Shown here piece after piece: positions 24,711-32,857 of a stretch of DNA of 64,000 nt. The stretch covers positions 1 through 64,000 of the forward strand of contig NTHE01000016.1 of the NCBI GenBank assembly GCA_002551355.1. The letters are read 5' to 3'. The DNA is from Streptomyces sp. man185 (GTDB taxonomy: Bacteria > Actinomycetota > Actinomycetes > Streptomycetales > Streptomycetaceae). The notes below the pieces were generated by a model. That model was not told where the DNA came from and did no database searches. It saw only the letters and a list, made by a program, of their open reading frames with translations. The translations under genes and the position numbers were made by a program. Within the stretch, counting starts at the first letter, position 1, and every line of letters begins with the position of its first letter.

Positions 24711-25706
24711 TCAGGCGGGTGCTGCGACGCCCGCTCCGGCGTGTCGTTCGTCGAGCACGAAGGCCGGGTCGACCTGGGCGGCCAGGTCGGCGCCGGTCTT
24801 CTCGTTGCCCCAGCTCTCGGCGTTCTTCAAGTGGAAGTGCACCATCTGGCGTGTGTAGCGCTCCCAGTCGCGCTGCCCGTACGAGTCCTCGGCGGTGTCC
24901 TGCAGCGTCTGCAGGGCCATCCGGTTGTCGGCCTCCAGCAGTTCGAACCTGGACGGCCGACCCTTCTCCATCGACCGTACCCAGTCGGAGTGGCCAACCC
25001 CGATCAGCAGGTCGTCGCCGACCTCCGAGCGCAGGAACTCCAGGTCGTCCGGACCCTGCACCTTGTTCCCGACGACCTTCAGTGCGACGCCGAAGTCGCG
25101 TGCGTACTCCTTGTACTGGCGGTAGACCGACACCCCCTTGCGGGTCGGCTCCGCGACGAGGAACGTCATGTCGAAGCGTGTGAACAGCCCCGAGGCGAAC
25201 GAGTCCGAGCCCGCCGTCATGTCGACCACGACGTACTCGTCGGGGCCGTCGACCAGGTGGTTGAGGCAGAGCTCCACGGCACCGACCTTGGAGTGGTAGC
25301 AGGCGACCCCGAGATCGGACTCCGTGAAGGGGCCCGTCGCCATCAGCCGGATGTCCCCGTCGTCGAGCCGAACCGTACGCGCGCAGGCATCGAAGATCGG
25401 GTTGTCCTCGTGGACCCGCAGCAGCCGGGAGCCCTCGCCGGGCGGAGTCGTCTTGATCATCGTCTCCGCGGAGGCGATGCGGGGGTTGGCGCCCCGCAGA
25501 TAGTCCTTGATGAGGGGGAGGTGAGCGCCCATGGCGGGCAGCGCGGAGGCCTCCGCGTCGTCCAGCCCCAGGGCGGCCCCCAGGTGCTGGTTGATATCGG
25601 CGTCCACGGCGATGACGTGGGCTTCGTTGGCGGCGAGGTGGCGGATGAAGAGCGAGGACAGCGTGGTCTTACCGCTGCCGCCCTTCCCGACGAAAGCGAT
25701 CTTCAT
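24711..25706 (-). CDS. CooC/MinD-like ATPase
   Basis: This 331-residue protein has a deviant Walker A GKGGSGKTT with both lysines, close to the N-terminus, followed by HVIAVDADINQHLGAALG. Those are CooC/MinD-family hallmarks (membrane-associated or metal-insertion ATPases). The switch region is VVDMTAGSDSFASG. No carbon-monoxide dehydrogenase is in sight, so 'CooC' only describes the fold. The neighbour 102 bp away is a divergent Fic-like gene. I chose ATG 25706, which has AGGTG four bases upstream; a GTG at 25712 is an alternative. Confidence 0.8.
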   Translation of the reverse strand: MKIAFVGKGGSGKTTLSSLFIRHLAANEAHVIAVDADINQHLGAALGLDDAEASALPAMGAHLPLIKDYLRGANPRIASAETMIKTTPPGEGSRLLRVHEDNPIFDACARTVRLDDGDIRLMATGPFTESDLGVACYHSKVGAVELCLNHLVDGPDEYVVVDMTAGSDSFASGLFTRFDMTFLVAEPTRKGVSVYRQYKEYARDFGVALKVVGNKVQGPDDLEFLRSEVGDDLLIGVGHSDWVRSMEKGRPSRFELLEADNRMALQTLQDTAEDSYGQRDWERYTRQMVHFHLKNAESWGNEKTGADLAAQVDPAFVLDERHAGAGVAAPA

Positions 25707-25808
25707 GTTCACCTAGGGTAGTGCTTTACTTGCTCAGCGTTGTCATCGTTCGTGAAGAAGGCCACTTGAGGGTGGCTCGGGTGTGGTGGGCGCGTAGCCT
25801 CGCTACTT

Positions 25809-26633
25809 ATGAGTACGACTGCCTCAGACCCGCTCGCCGCGCTCGGTTCCCTGCCCGGTGTGCCCGATGCCGTGGACTCCGTGCGCAAGGCCGTCGACCG
25901 GGTCTACGGCCATCGCGTCATGCGACGCCGCAGCAACGAGGTCACGGCCGAAGCGGCACTGCGGGGTTCTCGTGGCTCGGCCGCGCTGGCCGGTGCCGAC
26001 TGGAACCTCGAAGAGGTCCGTCGGCGTACCGACTTCAGCGGTGAGGACGAGGCGCGCGTGGTCGGTGCGGCGCTGCGACTCACGGCGGAAGCGGGGCAAC
26101 TCCTTTCCATCTGGCGGCAGTCGCCGCTGCGGGTGCTGGCTCGGTTGCATCTGGTGGCGGCCGGCGGGGCGACTCCCGACGACGCGGTGGGGCGTCCTCG
26201 GCTGGCGGGTGAACCCGTCGACGAGCCGCTGATCGAGGCACCGCTTCCCGGGGCCGAGGAGGTTGCCGGGCGACTCGAAGGACTCTCGCGGCTGATCATC
26301 GCGGGCGGCAGTGCCCCCGCCCTGGTCACGGCTGCCGTGGTGCACGGCGAGCTGCTGGCGCTGCGCCCGTTCGGCTCGCACAACGGCCTGGTGGCCCGGA
26401 CGGCCGAGCGCATCGTGCTGATCGGCAGTGGGCTGGACCCGAAGTCGATCTGCCCGGCCGAGGTGGGGCACGCGGAACAGGGCCGGGCGGCCTATGTCGC
26501 GGCGTTCGAGGGCTACACGGCCGGAACCCCGGAGGGCATGGCCGCCTGGATCACCCACTGCGGGCGCTCGATCGAGCTGGGTGTGCGCGAGTCGACCGCG
26601 GTGTGCGAGGCGCTTCAGCGCGGCGCGGCCTGA
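25809..26633 (+). CDS. Fic-domain-like protein with eroded active site
   Basis: This 274-residue protein is mostly helical. Residues 180-200 read LLALRPFGSHNGLVARTAER, which aligns with the Fic motif HxFx(D/E)GNGRxxR. In this copy the catalytic His is Arg186 and the acidic residue is Ser190. F188, N192, G193 and R197 are retained. Normal Fic proteins transfer AMP or other nucleotides to target hydroxyls; this one probably cannot, and may act by binding. Mycobacterial fic (Rv3641c) is in the same general neighbourhood, though orthology is not certain. The start is ATG 25809. A hairpin follows at 26715. Confidence 0.72.
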   Translation: MSTTASDPLAALGSLPGVPDAVDSVRKAVDRVYGHRVMRRRSNEVTAEAALRGSRGSAALAGADWNLEEVRRRTDFSGEDEARVVGAALRLTAEAGQLLSIWRQSPLRVLARLHLVAAGGATPDDAVGRPRLAGEPVDEPLIEAPLPGAEEVAGRLEGLSRLIIAGGSAPALVTAAVVHGELLALRPFGSHNGLVARTAERIVLIGSGLDPKSICPAEVGHAEQGRAAYVAAFEGYTAGTPEGMAAWITHCGRSIELGVRESTAVCEALQRGAA

Positions 26634-27095
26634 GGGCCCGAAGCGCGAGGCGTCGGAGAGGGTCGGCCGGGGCCGGCGCCGGGCGGCCTGAGGCGATGGC
26701 CCGGTGCAAGGGTTGCGGCGGTACCGATGTGCGGTACCGCCGCTGGCACGTCCGCCCAGTTACCAAGCGTCCTCGTGAATTGCCCATCAGGTCGGGTACT
26801 TTGCCCGTCACCTGGTGCGGCTGGCCCGTATTCGACGGGTCGACGTCGCGTGGGTGCTCGACTTTCGTGCGCGGTCCGTGGGGCCGTCCTGCGTAACAGG
26901 TCATCCTCGCGGATGTCCTTGGTCTCGCGGGCCGTTATGTCCTTTGTACTCCAGGACCAGGAGAACGGAAACCCCTGGCCCCCGCTTCTTTACTTTTAGG
27001 TTCAATCAAGGGCGAATCGGGCGATGGTCGCCCTGGCGAAGCGCTTCACGCTGTCCCGCTCCGCGCGGTCCCGCCCAAAGCCGCCCCGCTCCGCC
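26634..27095. other. Convergent spacer with hairpin
   Basis: This gap lies between the convergent Fic-like and HAD genes. It includes the hairpin at 26715-26743 and a less G+C-rich tract at 26920-27010. An ORF on the plus strand (about 26697-26896) contains CKGCGGTD but lacks a ribosome binding site and overlaps the hairpin. I do not call it. Confidence 0.5.
26715..26743. terminator. Hairpin after the Fic-like gene
   Basis: 11-bp perfect arms (gcggcggtacc / ggtaccgccgc) with a seven-base loop lie 82 bp downstream of the stop. They probably terminate the Fic-like transcript. Confidence 0.65.
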
Positions 27096-27941
27096 TCACC
27101 CGGGCAGGGCGGCGCCGGCGGTACGTCGACGACTGGCGTACCAGACCAGCCCCGCGGTGACGGCTGCCGCGCCGACCGCGGCGGCCGCCACGAGGGCGGG
27201 GCGTGGCGGCATCGAGAAGGCGGGCAGTCGCTGCTTGAGTCGGACCGGGCGGTTGAAGACGAGAATCGGCCACTCGCGAAGGGTCGCTTCGCGACGCAGC
27301 GCGCGGTCGGGGTTGACCGCGTGCGGGTGGCCGACCGACTCCAGCATCGGGACGTCGGTCGCCGAGTCGCTGTAGGCGTAGCAGCGCGAGAGGTCGTACC
27401 CCTCCGAGTCCGCGAGCGCCTTCACGGCCTCGGCCTTGGTCGGTCCGTAGGCGTAGTACTCGATCTCGCCCGTGAAGCAGCCGTCGTCGCCGACGACCAT
27501 GCGCGTGGCGACGACACGGTCGGCGCCGAGCAGTTCGCCGATGGGTTCGACGACTTCGGCGCCCGAGGTCGAGACGATGACCACATCGCGTCCGGCTGTG
27601 TGGTGTTCCTCGATGAGGGTGGCGGCCTCGTCGTAGATGATCGGGTCGATCAGGTCGTGCAGGGTCTCGGCGACGATCTCCTTGACCTGCTGGACGTTCC
27701 AGCCTTTGCAGAGGGCGGAGAGGTAGGCACGCATCTTCTCCATCTGCTCGTGATCGGCGCCCCCTGCCATGAACACGAACTGGGTGTACGCGGTGCGCAG
27801 TACGGCGCGGCGGTTGATCAGCCCGCCCTGGTAGAAGGACTTGCTGAAGGTCAGCGTCGAAGACTTCGCAATGACCGTCTTGTCCAGGTCAAAGAAGGCT
27901 GCTGTGCGCGGCGAGAAGCAGTTTTCCACAACGCTGAGCAT
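27096..27941 (-). CDS. HAD-IB family phosphatase with C-terminal membrane segment
   Basis: This 281-residue HAD hydrolase has motif I FFDLDKTV, motif II VVIVSTSG and the late motif YAYSDSATDVPML. The SerB-like subclass IB fold is recognisable. A hydrophobic helix (about 250-270) near the C-terminus followed by RRR suggests tail anchoring. Orthologues next to ssd/Tad genes (Rv3661 in M. tuberculosis) are conserved, and Streptomyces copies are described as linked to morphological differentiation. The substrate is unknown; phosphoserine-like or lipid phosphomonoesters are possible. Confidence 0.87.
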   Translation of the reverse strand: MLSVVENCFSPRTAAFFDLDKTVIAKSSTLTFSKSFYQGGLINRRAVLRTAYTQFVFMAGGADHEQMEKMRAYLSALCKGWNVQQVKEIVAETLHDLIDPIIYDEAATLIEEHHTAGRDVVIVSTSGAEVVEPIGELLGADRVVATRMVVGDDGCFTGEIEYYAYGPTKAEAVKALADSEGYDLSRCYAYSDSATDVPMLESVGHPHAVNPDRALRREATLREWPILVFNRPVRLKQRLPAFSMPPRPALVAAAAVGAAAVTAGLVWYASRRRTAGAALPG

Positions 27942-28006
27942 AGGGGCCCACCATTCGGCGTAAACTCCGGCGCGTGGGTTTGCCTGAGAAGGCCCTCGGG
28001 TACACC

Positions 28007-28039
28007 ATGGAAGTCACGGATCGTTCGCGACCGTGCTAA
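28007..28039 (+). other. Possible 10-codon leader peptide before terminators
   Basis: ATG-GAA-GTC-ACG-GAT-CGT-TCG-CGA-CCG-TGC-TAA encodes MEVTDRSRPC. It is followed after six bases by the first of two terminator-like hairpins. No good ribosome binding site precedes it. It may be a coincidence of a short stop-to-ATG distance, so translation is speculative. Confidence 0.25.
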
Positions 28040-28045
28040 CCCGGT

Positions 28046-28069
28046 CCGACTCCTCCCCCCCCGAGTCGG
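28046..28069 (+). terminator. Short hairpin upstream of ssd
   Basis: 7-bp arms ccgactc / gagtcgg with a C-rich loop. It stands in tandem with the next hairpin. Confidence 0.5.
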
Positions 28070-28076
28070 CCGTGGG

Positions 28077-28111
28077 GACGACCCCCGCTCTCCCCCCCGG
28101 CGGGGGTCGTC
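28077..28111. terminator. Second hairpin upstream of ssd
   Basis: 11-bp perfect arms gacgacccccg / cgggggtcgtc with a 13-base C-rich loop. Terminator-like hairpins are not expected 330 bp upstream of a divergently transcribed gene, so they imply a short transcript here. Confidence 0.65.
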
Positions 28112-28266
28112 GCATGTCCGGACGCGTTTTAGGGGCGGAAACCACCTGAGCCTCCCATCCGGCCGTCATCGGCCTGATCGTGCGAGCCGGGCGTTGCGCG
28201 ACTCGTCTCGTCACAGTGTGTAGCCAAAGGGCTGCACTCCGGAAGTCGCTGGTATGGGTGACGAAG

Positions 28267-28293
28267 TTATTCACAACCCCGGGGTTGTCCACA
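28267..28293 (+). promoter_or_regulatory. Two DnaA-box-like sites flanking a palindrome
   Basis: ttattcaca (28267-28275) has one mismatch to the TTATCCACA box. ttgtccaca (28285-28293) equals the Streptomyces-preferred TTGTCCACA. They are in the same orientation, 18 bp apart. Between them lies the perfect palindrome acaaccccggggttgt (28273-28288). They sit about 150 bp upstream of ssd, not in an origin-like cluster. Confidence 0.5.
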
Positions 28294-28440
28294 GTTCTCC
28301 GTCAAGATCCACATGTTTTTCCGCGGTGCTGCACGTTGATTCCACCGCGAAGTCCGCGGGTGCCGGAATCGCGCATCTCGGAAACGCTCCGAGAACACCG
28401 CGAACCGCACTGAAGGGGCAGTGAGAAGGGGGCGGAGATC

Positions 28441-29577
28441 GTGGCTGGATCCCTCACAGGAGAAGAGGCGGCAGTTGCCGACGGGCGGCGCGGAGGCCCG
28501 CTGATCGTGACGGAGGACGCGGAGCTGCTCGACGACCTGCTGCGGCTGTGCGCGGCGGCCGGGGCCGAGCCGGAAGTTCATCACGGGCCGCCCGGACGCC
28601 GTGGCGGCTGGGAGCGGGCTCCGATGGTGCTGGTGGGCGATGACGCCGCCGCGCGATGCAGGGGCGCTGTCCGCAGGAAGGGGGTGATGCTGGTCGGCCG
28701 GGACCAGGACGATCCGGACGTGTGGCGGCGGGCGGTGGAGATCGGGGCCGAATATGTGCTGCGGCTGCCCGATTCCGAGGGCTGGCTCGTCGATCAGATC
28801 GCCAACGCAGCCGAAGGCGTGGGACGGCCCGCGCTCACCGTCGGCGTGATCGGCGGCCGGGGCGGCTCCGGCGCATCGACGCTGGCCTGCGCCCTTGCCG
28901 TGAGTGCGGCGAAGTCCGGTCGGCGGACGATGCTGATCGACGCCGATCCGCTGGGAGGCGGCATCGACGTCCTGCTCGGCGGCGAACGCGCCGAAGGCAT
29001 GCGGTGGCCGGATTTCGCGCAGTCGAAGGGCCGTCTCGGCGGCGGAGCCCTTGAGGACTCGCTGCCCGCGCTCCACGGGCTGCGGGTACTGAGCTGGGGG
29101 CGCGACGACGAGGTGGTGATCCCGCCGCAGGCGATGCGCGCGGTGCTCGCCGCCGCGCGCCGGCTCGGTGGAGTGGTGGTCGTGGACCTTCCGCGCCGGG
29201 TCGACGAGGGAGTCGCCGAAGCCCTGGCCCAACTCGATCTCGGCCTGCTCGTGGTGCCGGGCGAACTGCGCGCGGTGGCAGCGGCCAAGCGCGTCGCGTC
29301 CACGGCCGCAATGGTGCTGGACGACCTGCGGGTGGTGCCCCGGGGCCCGTATGCGTCAGGCCTGGACGGGCGGTGGGTCGCCCGGGCCATCGGTCTTCCG
29401 CTCGTCGGCGAACTCCCTCTGGAGTCAGGCCTTCTGGACTCCCAGGACGATGGCACCCCGCCCGGCGGCAGTGCCCGGAGCCCGCTGGCCCGGTTCTGTT
29501 CGGCCTTCTGGGAGCAGGTGGCGGCGGCCGGCGACACGAGCCCCGTGACCGGCCCGCCCGGGGGAGGGACGGCATGA
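28441..29577 (+). CDS. ssd: Ssd/CpaE-like P-loop protein of the Tad locus
   Basis: This 378-residue protein has a receiver-like N-terminal half (about 15-125) and a MinD/ParA-like half. The Walker A region is GGRGGSGAST: the signature lysine is Arg140 and the P-loop lysine is Ala145, so ATP hydrolysis is doubtful. LIDADPLGGGIDVLLGG follows as in MinD. The mycobacterial homologue (Rv3660c, 'septum site-determining') sits at the head of the same cluster, and Caulobacter CpaE/TadZ localise Tad systems. Start GTG 28441 follows a G-rich element (gggggcggaga). Its stop overlaps the tadA ATG by four bases. Confidence 0.86.
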   Translation: MAGSLTGEEAAVADGRRGGPLIVTEDAELLDDLLRLCAAAGAEPEVHHGPPGRRGGWERAPMVLVGDDAAARCRGAVRRKGVMLVGRDQDDPDVWRRAVEIGAEYVLRLPDSEGWLVDQIANAAEGVGRPALTVGVIGGRGGSGASTLACALAVSAAKSGRRTMLIDADPLGGGIDVLLGGERAEGMRWPDFAQSKGRLGGGALEDSLPALHGLRVLSWGRDDEVVIPPQAMRAVLAAARRLGGVVVVDLPRRVDEGVAEALAQLDLGLLVVPGELRAVAAAKRVASTAAMVLDDLRVVPRGPYASGLDGRWVARAIGLPLVGELPLESGLLDSQDDGTPPGGSARSPLARFCSAFWEQVAAAGDTSPVTGPPGGGTA

Positions 29578-30722
29578 CGGACGAACTGCTCGACGCCGTA
29601 CGCCAGCGGCTGGCGCGCAGCGGCGCGGCTCCCACCCCTGCGGGAGTGGCTGCCGCTCTACGGGCCCAGGGGCGGCTGTTGGGAGACGCCGAGGTTCTCG
29701 GAGCAGCGGCGGAGCTGCGTGGCGAGCTCGTCGGCACGGGAGTGCTGGAGCCGTTGCTCGCGGATCCGGAGGTGACCGATGTCCTGGTTTCCGCACCGGA
29801 CCGGGTGTGGGTGGACCGGGGCGGCGGGCTCCAACTGACGGGTGTCACCTTTCCGGACGCGGCGGCGGTCCGGAGGCTGGCCCAGCGTCTCGCCGCGGTG
29901 GCCGGCAGGAGGCTGGACGACGCACGTCCCTGGGTGGACGCACGACTGCCCGACGGCACACGGATGCACGCCGTGCTGCCCCCGGTGGCCGTCGGCTCGA
30001 CCTGCCTATCCCTGCGCGTCGTGCGGCCGCGGGCCTTCTCGCTCGCGGAGTTGGTGGACGCGGGTACGGTGCCGCCAGGTGGTGACCGGATCCTGCGGGC
30101 CCTCGTGGAAGCGCGGGTCTCCTACGTGATCAGCGGCGGTACCGGGGCCGGCAAGACGACGCTCCTCGCCAGTCTGCTGGGCGCGGTCGGCGTGAACGAG
30201 CGGATCGTGCTCGCCGAGGACTCCGCCGAACTGCGGCCGGACCACCCGCATGTGGTCCGCCTGGAGTCCCGTCCGGCCAATCAGGAGGGCGCGGGCCGGG
30301 TGACGTTGCGCGATCTGGTGCGGCAGGCGCTGCGCATGCGGCCCGACCGGCTGGTGGTCGGCGAGGTACGGGGCGCCGAAGTCACCCAGTTGCTGGCCGC
30401 CTTGAACACGGGACACGAAGGAGGGTGCGGCACCGTCCACGCAAATGCCGCCGAGCATGTCCCCGCCCGGCTGGAGGCGCTGGGCACCGCGGCGGGTCTC
30501 GACCGGGTGGCGCTGCACAGCCAGTTGGCGGCCGCGCTCTCGGTGGTCGTGCATCTCGTACGGGACCGCGCGGGGCAACGGCGGGTCGCCGAGGTGCACG
30601 TCCTGGAGCGGGACGCGGCGGGCCTCGTCATCACGGTTCCGGCCCTGAGCTGGGGCATCGGCGGCTTTGTTCCGGAGCGGGGATGGGAGCGGCTGCGGTC
30701 GCTGATCGGCGGTGCGCTGTGA
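29574..30722 (+). CDS. tadA: Tad secretion ATPase (TadA/CpaF-like)
   Basis: This 382-residue member of the type II/IV secretion ATPases has Walker A GGTGAGKTT (188-196, Lys194), an Asp box (LAEDSAELRPDHPHVVRLE), a Walker B LRMRPDRLVVGEVRG and a His box (TGHEGGCGTVHANAAEHV). It powers assembly of Flp-type pili or secretion through the Tad machine at the inner membrane face. The ATG overlaps the ssd stop, and the TGA overlaps the tadB GTG. The N-terminus (about 1-75) is divergent, as is common in actinobacterial TadA. Confidence 0.93.
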   Translation: MTDELLDAVRQRLARSGAAPTPAGVAAALRAQGRLLGDAEVLGAAAELRGELVGTGVLEPLLADPEVTDVLVSAPDRVWVDRGGGLQLTGVTFPDAAAVRRLAQRLAAVAGRRLDDARPWVDARLPDGTRMHAVLPPVAVGSTCLSLRVVRPRAFSLAELVDAGTVPPGGDRILRALVEARVSYVISGGTGAGKTTLLASLLGAVGVNERIVLAEDSAELRPDHPHVVRLESRPANQEGAGRVTLRDLVRQALRMRPDRLVVGEVRGAEVTQLLAALNTGHEGGCGTVHANAAEHVPARLEALGTAAGLDRVALHSQLAAALSVVVHLVRDRAGQRRVAEVHVLERDAAGLVITVPALSWGIGGFVPERGWERLRSLIGGAL

Positions 30723-31639
30723 CGGGTACGGCATCGGCGTACGCGGCCCACGCGGTGGCTCTCTGCGCGGGCTCGGCGGTGTGGCTCGCGATGGTCCGGG
30801 ATCCGGGCGTGCGGAGGGCGCGGGTGCTGTTCGTGGACGCCCCGCCCGAACCGCGTCGGTCGTGGGGCCGGTGGCCACATCTGCGTAAGGCCCGCGGGTA
30901 CGTGACGGAGGCGGCCCGGAGACGTCGGGAGTGGTGGTGCGTTCCGGTCGCGGTGCTGCTTGCGGTGCTGGGGGGTTCGGTGCTGCCGCTGGTCGTGGGA
31001 GCCGTCGCGGTCCCGTCGGTACGCCGGTTGCTGCGGAGGCGGGCCGGAGCACGGGAGGCGGAGAGAGCCGCGAGTGCCGTGGCGGCGTTGTGCGGAGCCG
31101 TGGTCGGGGAGCTGCGGGCCGGCCGCGAGCCGGGACAGGCGCTGCTGGTCGCGCTGCGCGAAGGCCTCGCGGAGGACGGCCCTTCGGCGACGGCCGCTTC
31201 CGGCAGCCGGCTGAGGGAGGCGGAGGCCGCGGTGCTGGCGGCGGCGCGCTTCGGCGGCGATGTGCCGATCGCGCTACGCCAGGCGGCGGAGGGCCCGGGG
31301 CTGGCCGGCCTGTCAGGGATGGCCGCGTGCTGGCGAGTGGCCGTGGACGGCGGGGCAGGCCTGGCTACCGGGCTGGAGCGCCTGGAGGCCGCGCTGCGGG
31401 ATGACCGGCGCAGACGGGAGGAGTTGCGTGCCCGGCTGGCGGGTGCGTGGTCGACGGTCGTGGTCCTGGCGCTGCTCCCGGTCGCGGGGCTGGGGCTGGG
31501 AGCGGCCCTCGGCGCCGAGCCCTTGCGCGTACTGCTGCACACCCCGGGCGGCCTGGCCTGTCTGACGGTGGGCGCGTTCCTGGAGGCGGCCGGGCTGTAC
31601 TGGGCCTGCCGGATCGTGCGCGGAGGGGAGGCGGCGTGA
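30719..31639 (+). CDS. tadB: Tad membrane platform protein TadB-like
   Basis: This 306-residue protein has N-terminal and C-terminal membrane segments around a GspF/TadB-like domain (about 110-240), containing ELRAGREPGQALLVALREG and FGGDVPIALRQAAEGPGLAGL. TadB and TadC form the inner membrane platform against which the TadA ATPase works. It starts GTG overlapping the tadA stop and ends overlapping the tadC start. The gene order tadA-tadB-tadC is fixed in actinobacterial Tad loci. Confidence 0.87.
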   Translation: MTGTASAYAAHAVALCAGSAVWLAMVRDPGVRRARVLFVDAPPEPRRSWGRWPHLRKARGYVTEAARRRREWWCVPVAVLLAVLGGSVLPLVVGAVAVPSVRRLLRRRAGAREAERAASAVAALCGAVVGELRAGREPGQALLVALREGLAEDGPSATAASGSRLREAEAAVLAAARFGGDVPIALRQAAEGPGLAGLSGMAACWRVAVDGGAGLATGLERLEAALRDDRRRREELRARLAGAWSTVVVLALLPVAGLGLGAALGAEPLRVLLHTPGGLACLTVGAFLEAAGLYWACRIVRGGEAA

Positions 31640-32478
31640 ACGCGGCGCGCGGAGAAGTTCTCCACAGCCTGGGGATGTCGGCGGCGGTGCTGGGCCTGGT
31701 GGTGCAGCTGGCAGCCGGGGCCGTCGACAGATACCGGAAGCGAGCCGTTCGTGGGCGGGGTGCGCTGTTGTCGGGGATGGTCGCGGTTCCCCGGCCCGGC
31801 AGGCGGAGCCGGCTGCTCGCACGGTTCCGGTCGTGCGGTGGGTCGAGCCTCGCCGAGGCCTCCCGGCAGTGGGCGGGTCCGGCCGGGGCCTGGCTGACCG
31901 GATGGATTCTGGTCGGTGGGGTGACGGGCTGCGTGGTCGGTGCGGCCGCAGCGTACGGGACGTGGCGATGGCAGCGAGCCCGGCCCCGGAGCCGTGCCGG
32001 TGGCAGCCATCCGGAGCGAGCCGTGATCGCCGGGCAGCTTCCGCTGGCCGCGGATCTGCTGGCCGCCTGTATCGCGGTGGGGGCCGGCCCCCGGGAGGCA
32101 GCGGAGGAGGTGGGCCAGTCGATCGGCGGCCCGGTTGGAGAGCGACTCGCCCGAACCGCGGCCGAGATCCGCCTCGGCGGCGAACCGGCCGAGGCGTGGG
32201 GCCGGTTCGGGGAGATACCGGGCGCAGGCCCGCTGGCCCGCTGTCTGCACCGGGCAGGGGCGACGGGGGCCCCGGCGGCAGAGCCGGTTGCCCGGCTGGC
32301 CGAGTCGATGCGCGCCGAGCGAGCCGCTGCGGCGGTGGCGCGGGCGCAACGGGCCGGGGTGCTGATCACCGCGCCGGTCGGCCTCTGCTTCCTCCCCGCC
32401 TTCCTGGCGGTCGGGGTGGCGCCGGTGATCATCGGCCTGGCCGGCGGCCTGCTCACGACCGGTGGTCCGGGCCGGTGA
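31636..32478 (+). CDS. tadC: Tad membrane platform protein TadC-like
   Basis: This 280-residue protein shows a signal-like N-terminal helix, a membrane pair (about 85-110), and a type II secretion F-like domain (about 125-250) with QLPLAADLLAACIAVGAGPREA, ending in two transmembrane helices (GVLITAPVGLCFLPAFLAVG, APVIIGLAGGLL). It is the second platform subunit of the pilus or secretion machine. GTG 31636 overlaps the tadB stop. A gap of about 110 bp follows before the pilin, which could hold a promoter. Confidence 0.86.
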   Translation: MNAARGEVLHSLGMSAAVLGLVVQLAAGAVDRYRKRAVRGRGALLSGMVAVPRPGRRSRLLARFRSCGGSSLAEASRQWAGPAGAWLTGWILVGGVTGCVVGAAAAYGTWRWQRARPRSRAGGSHPERAVIAGQLPLAADLLAACIAVGAGPREAAEEVGQSIGGPVGERLARTAAEIRLGGEPAEAWGRFGEIPGAGPLARCLHRAGATGAPAAEPVARLAESMRAERAAAAVARAQRAGVLITAPVGLCFLPAFLAVGVAPVIIGLAGGLLTTGGPGR

Positions 32479-32590
32479 GGCCGCGCGCGGTTCACGGCCG
32501 ACGACGACCTTCCGGTCATTCATTTTCGCTGTCACTCACGGGTGTTCCGTTCGGACGCCCGCTCGTCATCGATGCTCATCGGGGGATGGA

Positions 32591-32857
32591 ATGGAAACGA
32601 AGTTCTGGGACTGGGCCGTCGACGCTCTGCGTGGGAGCGGGCTGTTCACAGGGGCTCCGGACCGGCCGGCGAAGTGGTCCGCACGATGGGCGGGGCGGCT
32701 CGGCCGGTCCGATCGGGGGATGACCACCTCCGAGTACGCGGTGGGAACGATCGCGGCGTGCGCCTTCGCGGCGGTGCTCTACAAGGTGGTGAACAGCGGG
32801 CCGGTGCTGTCGGCGCTGCAGTCACTGGTCGAGGACGCGCTCGATGCGAAGTTCTGA
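32591..32857 (+). CDS. DUF4244 Flp-type pilin candidate
   Basis: This is an 88-residue protein. Its C-terminal half reads RGMTTSEYAVGTIAACAFAAVL, in which a Gly before MTTSEY resembles a prepilin peptidase cleavage site (G/xxxxE), with a hydrophobic helix after it. DUF4244 proteins occur only in actinobacterial Tad clusters and are the likely major subunit. The N-terminal 40 residues would be removed by the prepilin peptidase, which is not encoded here. The stop overlaps the next gene's ATG (32844). Confidence 0.82.
   Translation: METKFWDWAVDALRGSGLFTGAPDRPAKWSARWAGRLGRSDRGMTTSEYAVGTIAACAFAAVLYKVVNSGPVLSALQSLVEDALDAKF

Larger units (their letters stand above)
27942..28440. other. Divergent HAD/ssd intergenic region
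   Basis: This 499-bp region separates divergent HAD and ssd genes. It contains a possible short plus-strand peptide (28007-28039), two hairpins (28046-28111) and two DnaA-box-like sites with a palindrome (28267-28293). Details are given under those entries. A 92-codon minus-strand frame spans it and looks fortuitous. Confidence 0.5.

Noticed and set aside
26697..26896. 66-codon plus-strand frame with CKGCGG
   Set aside because: No ribosome binding site, it overlaps a terminator hairpin, and the rest is Pro/Arg-rich without a recognised fold.
28014..28292. 92-codon minus-strand frame in the HAD-ssd gap
   Set aside because: Runs through two hairpins and the DnaA-box-like sites; no protein features.
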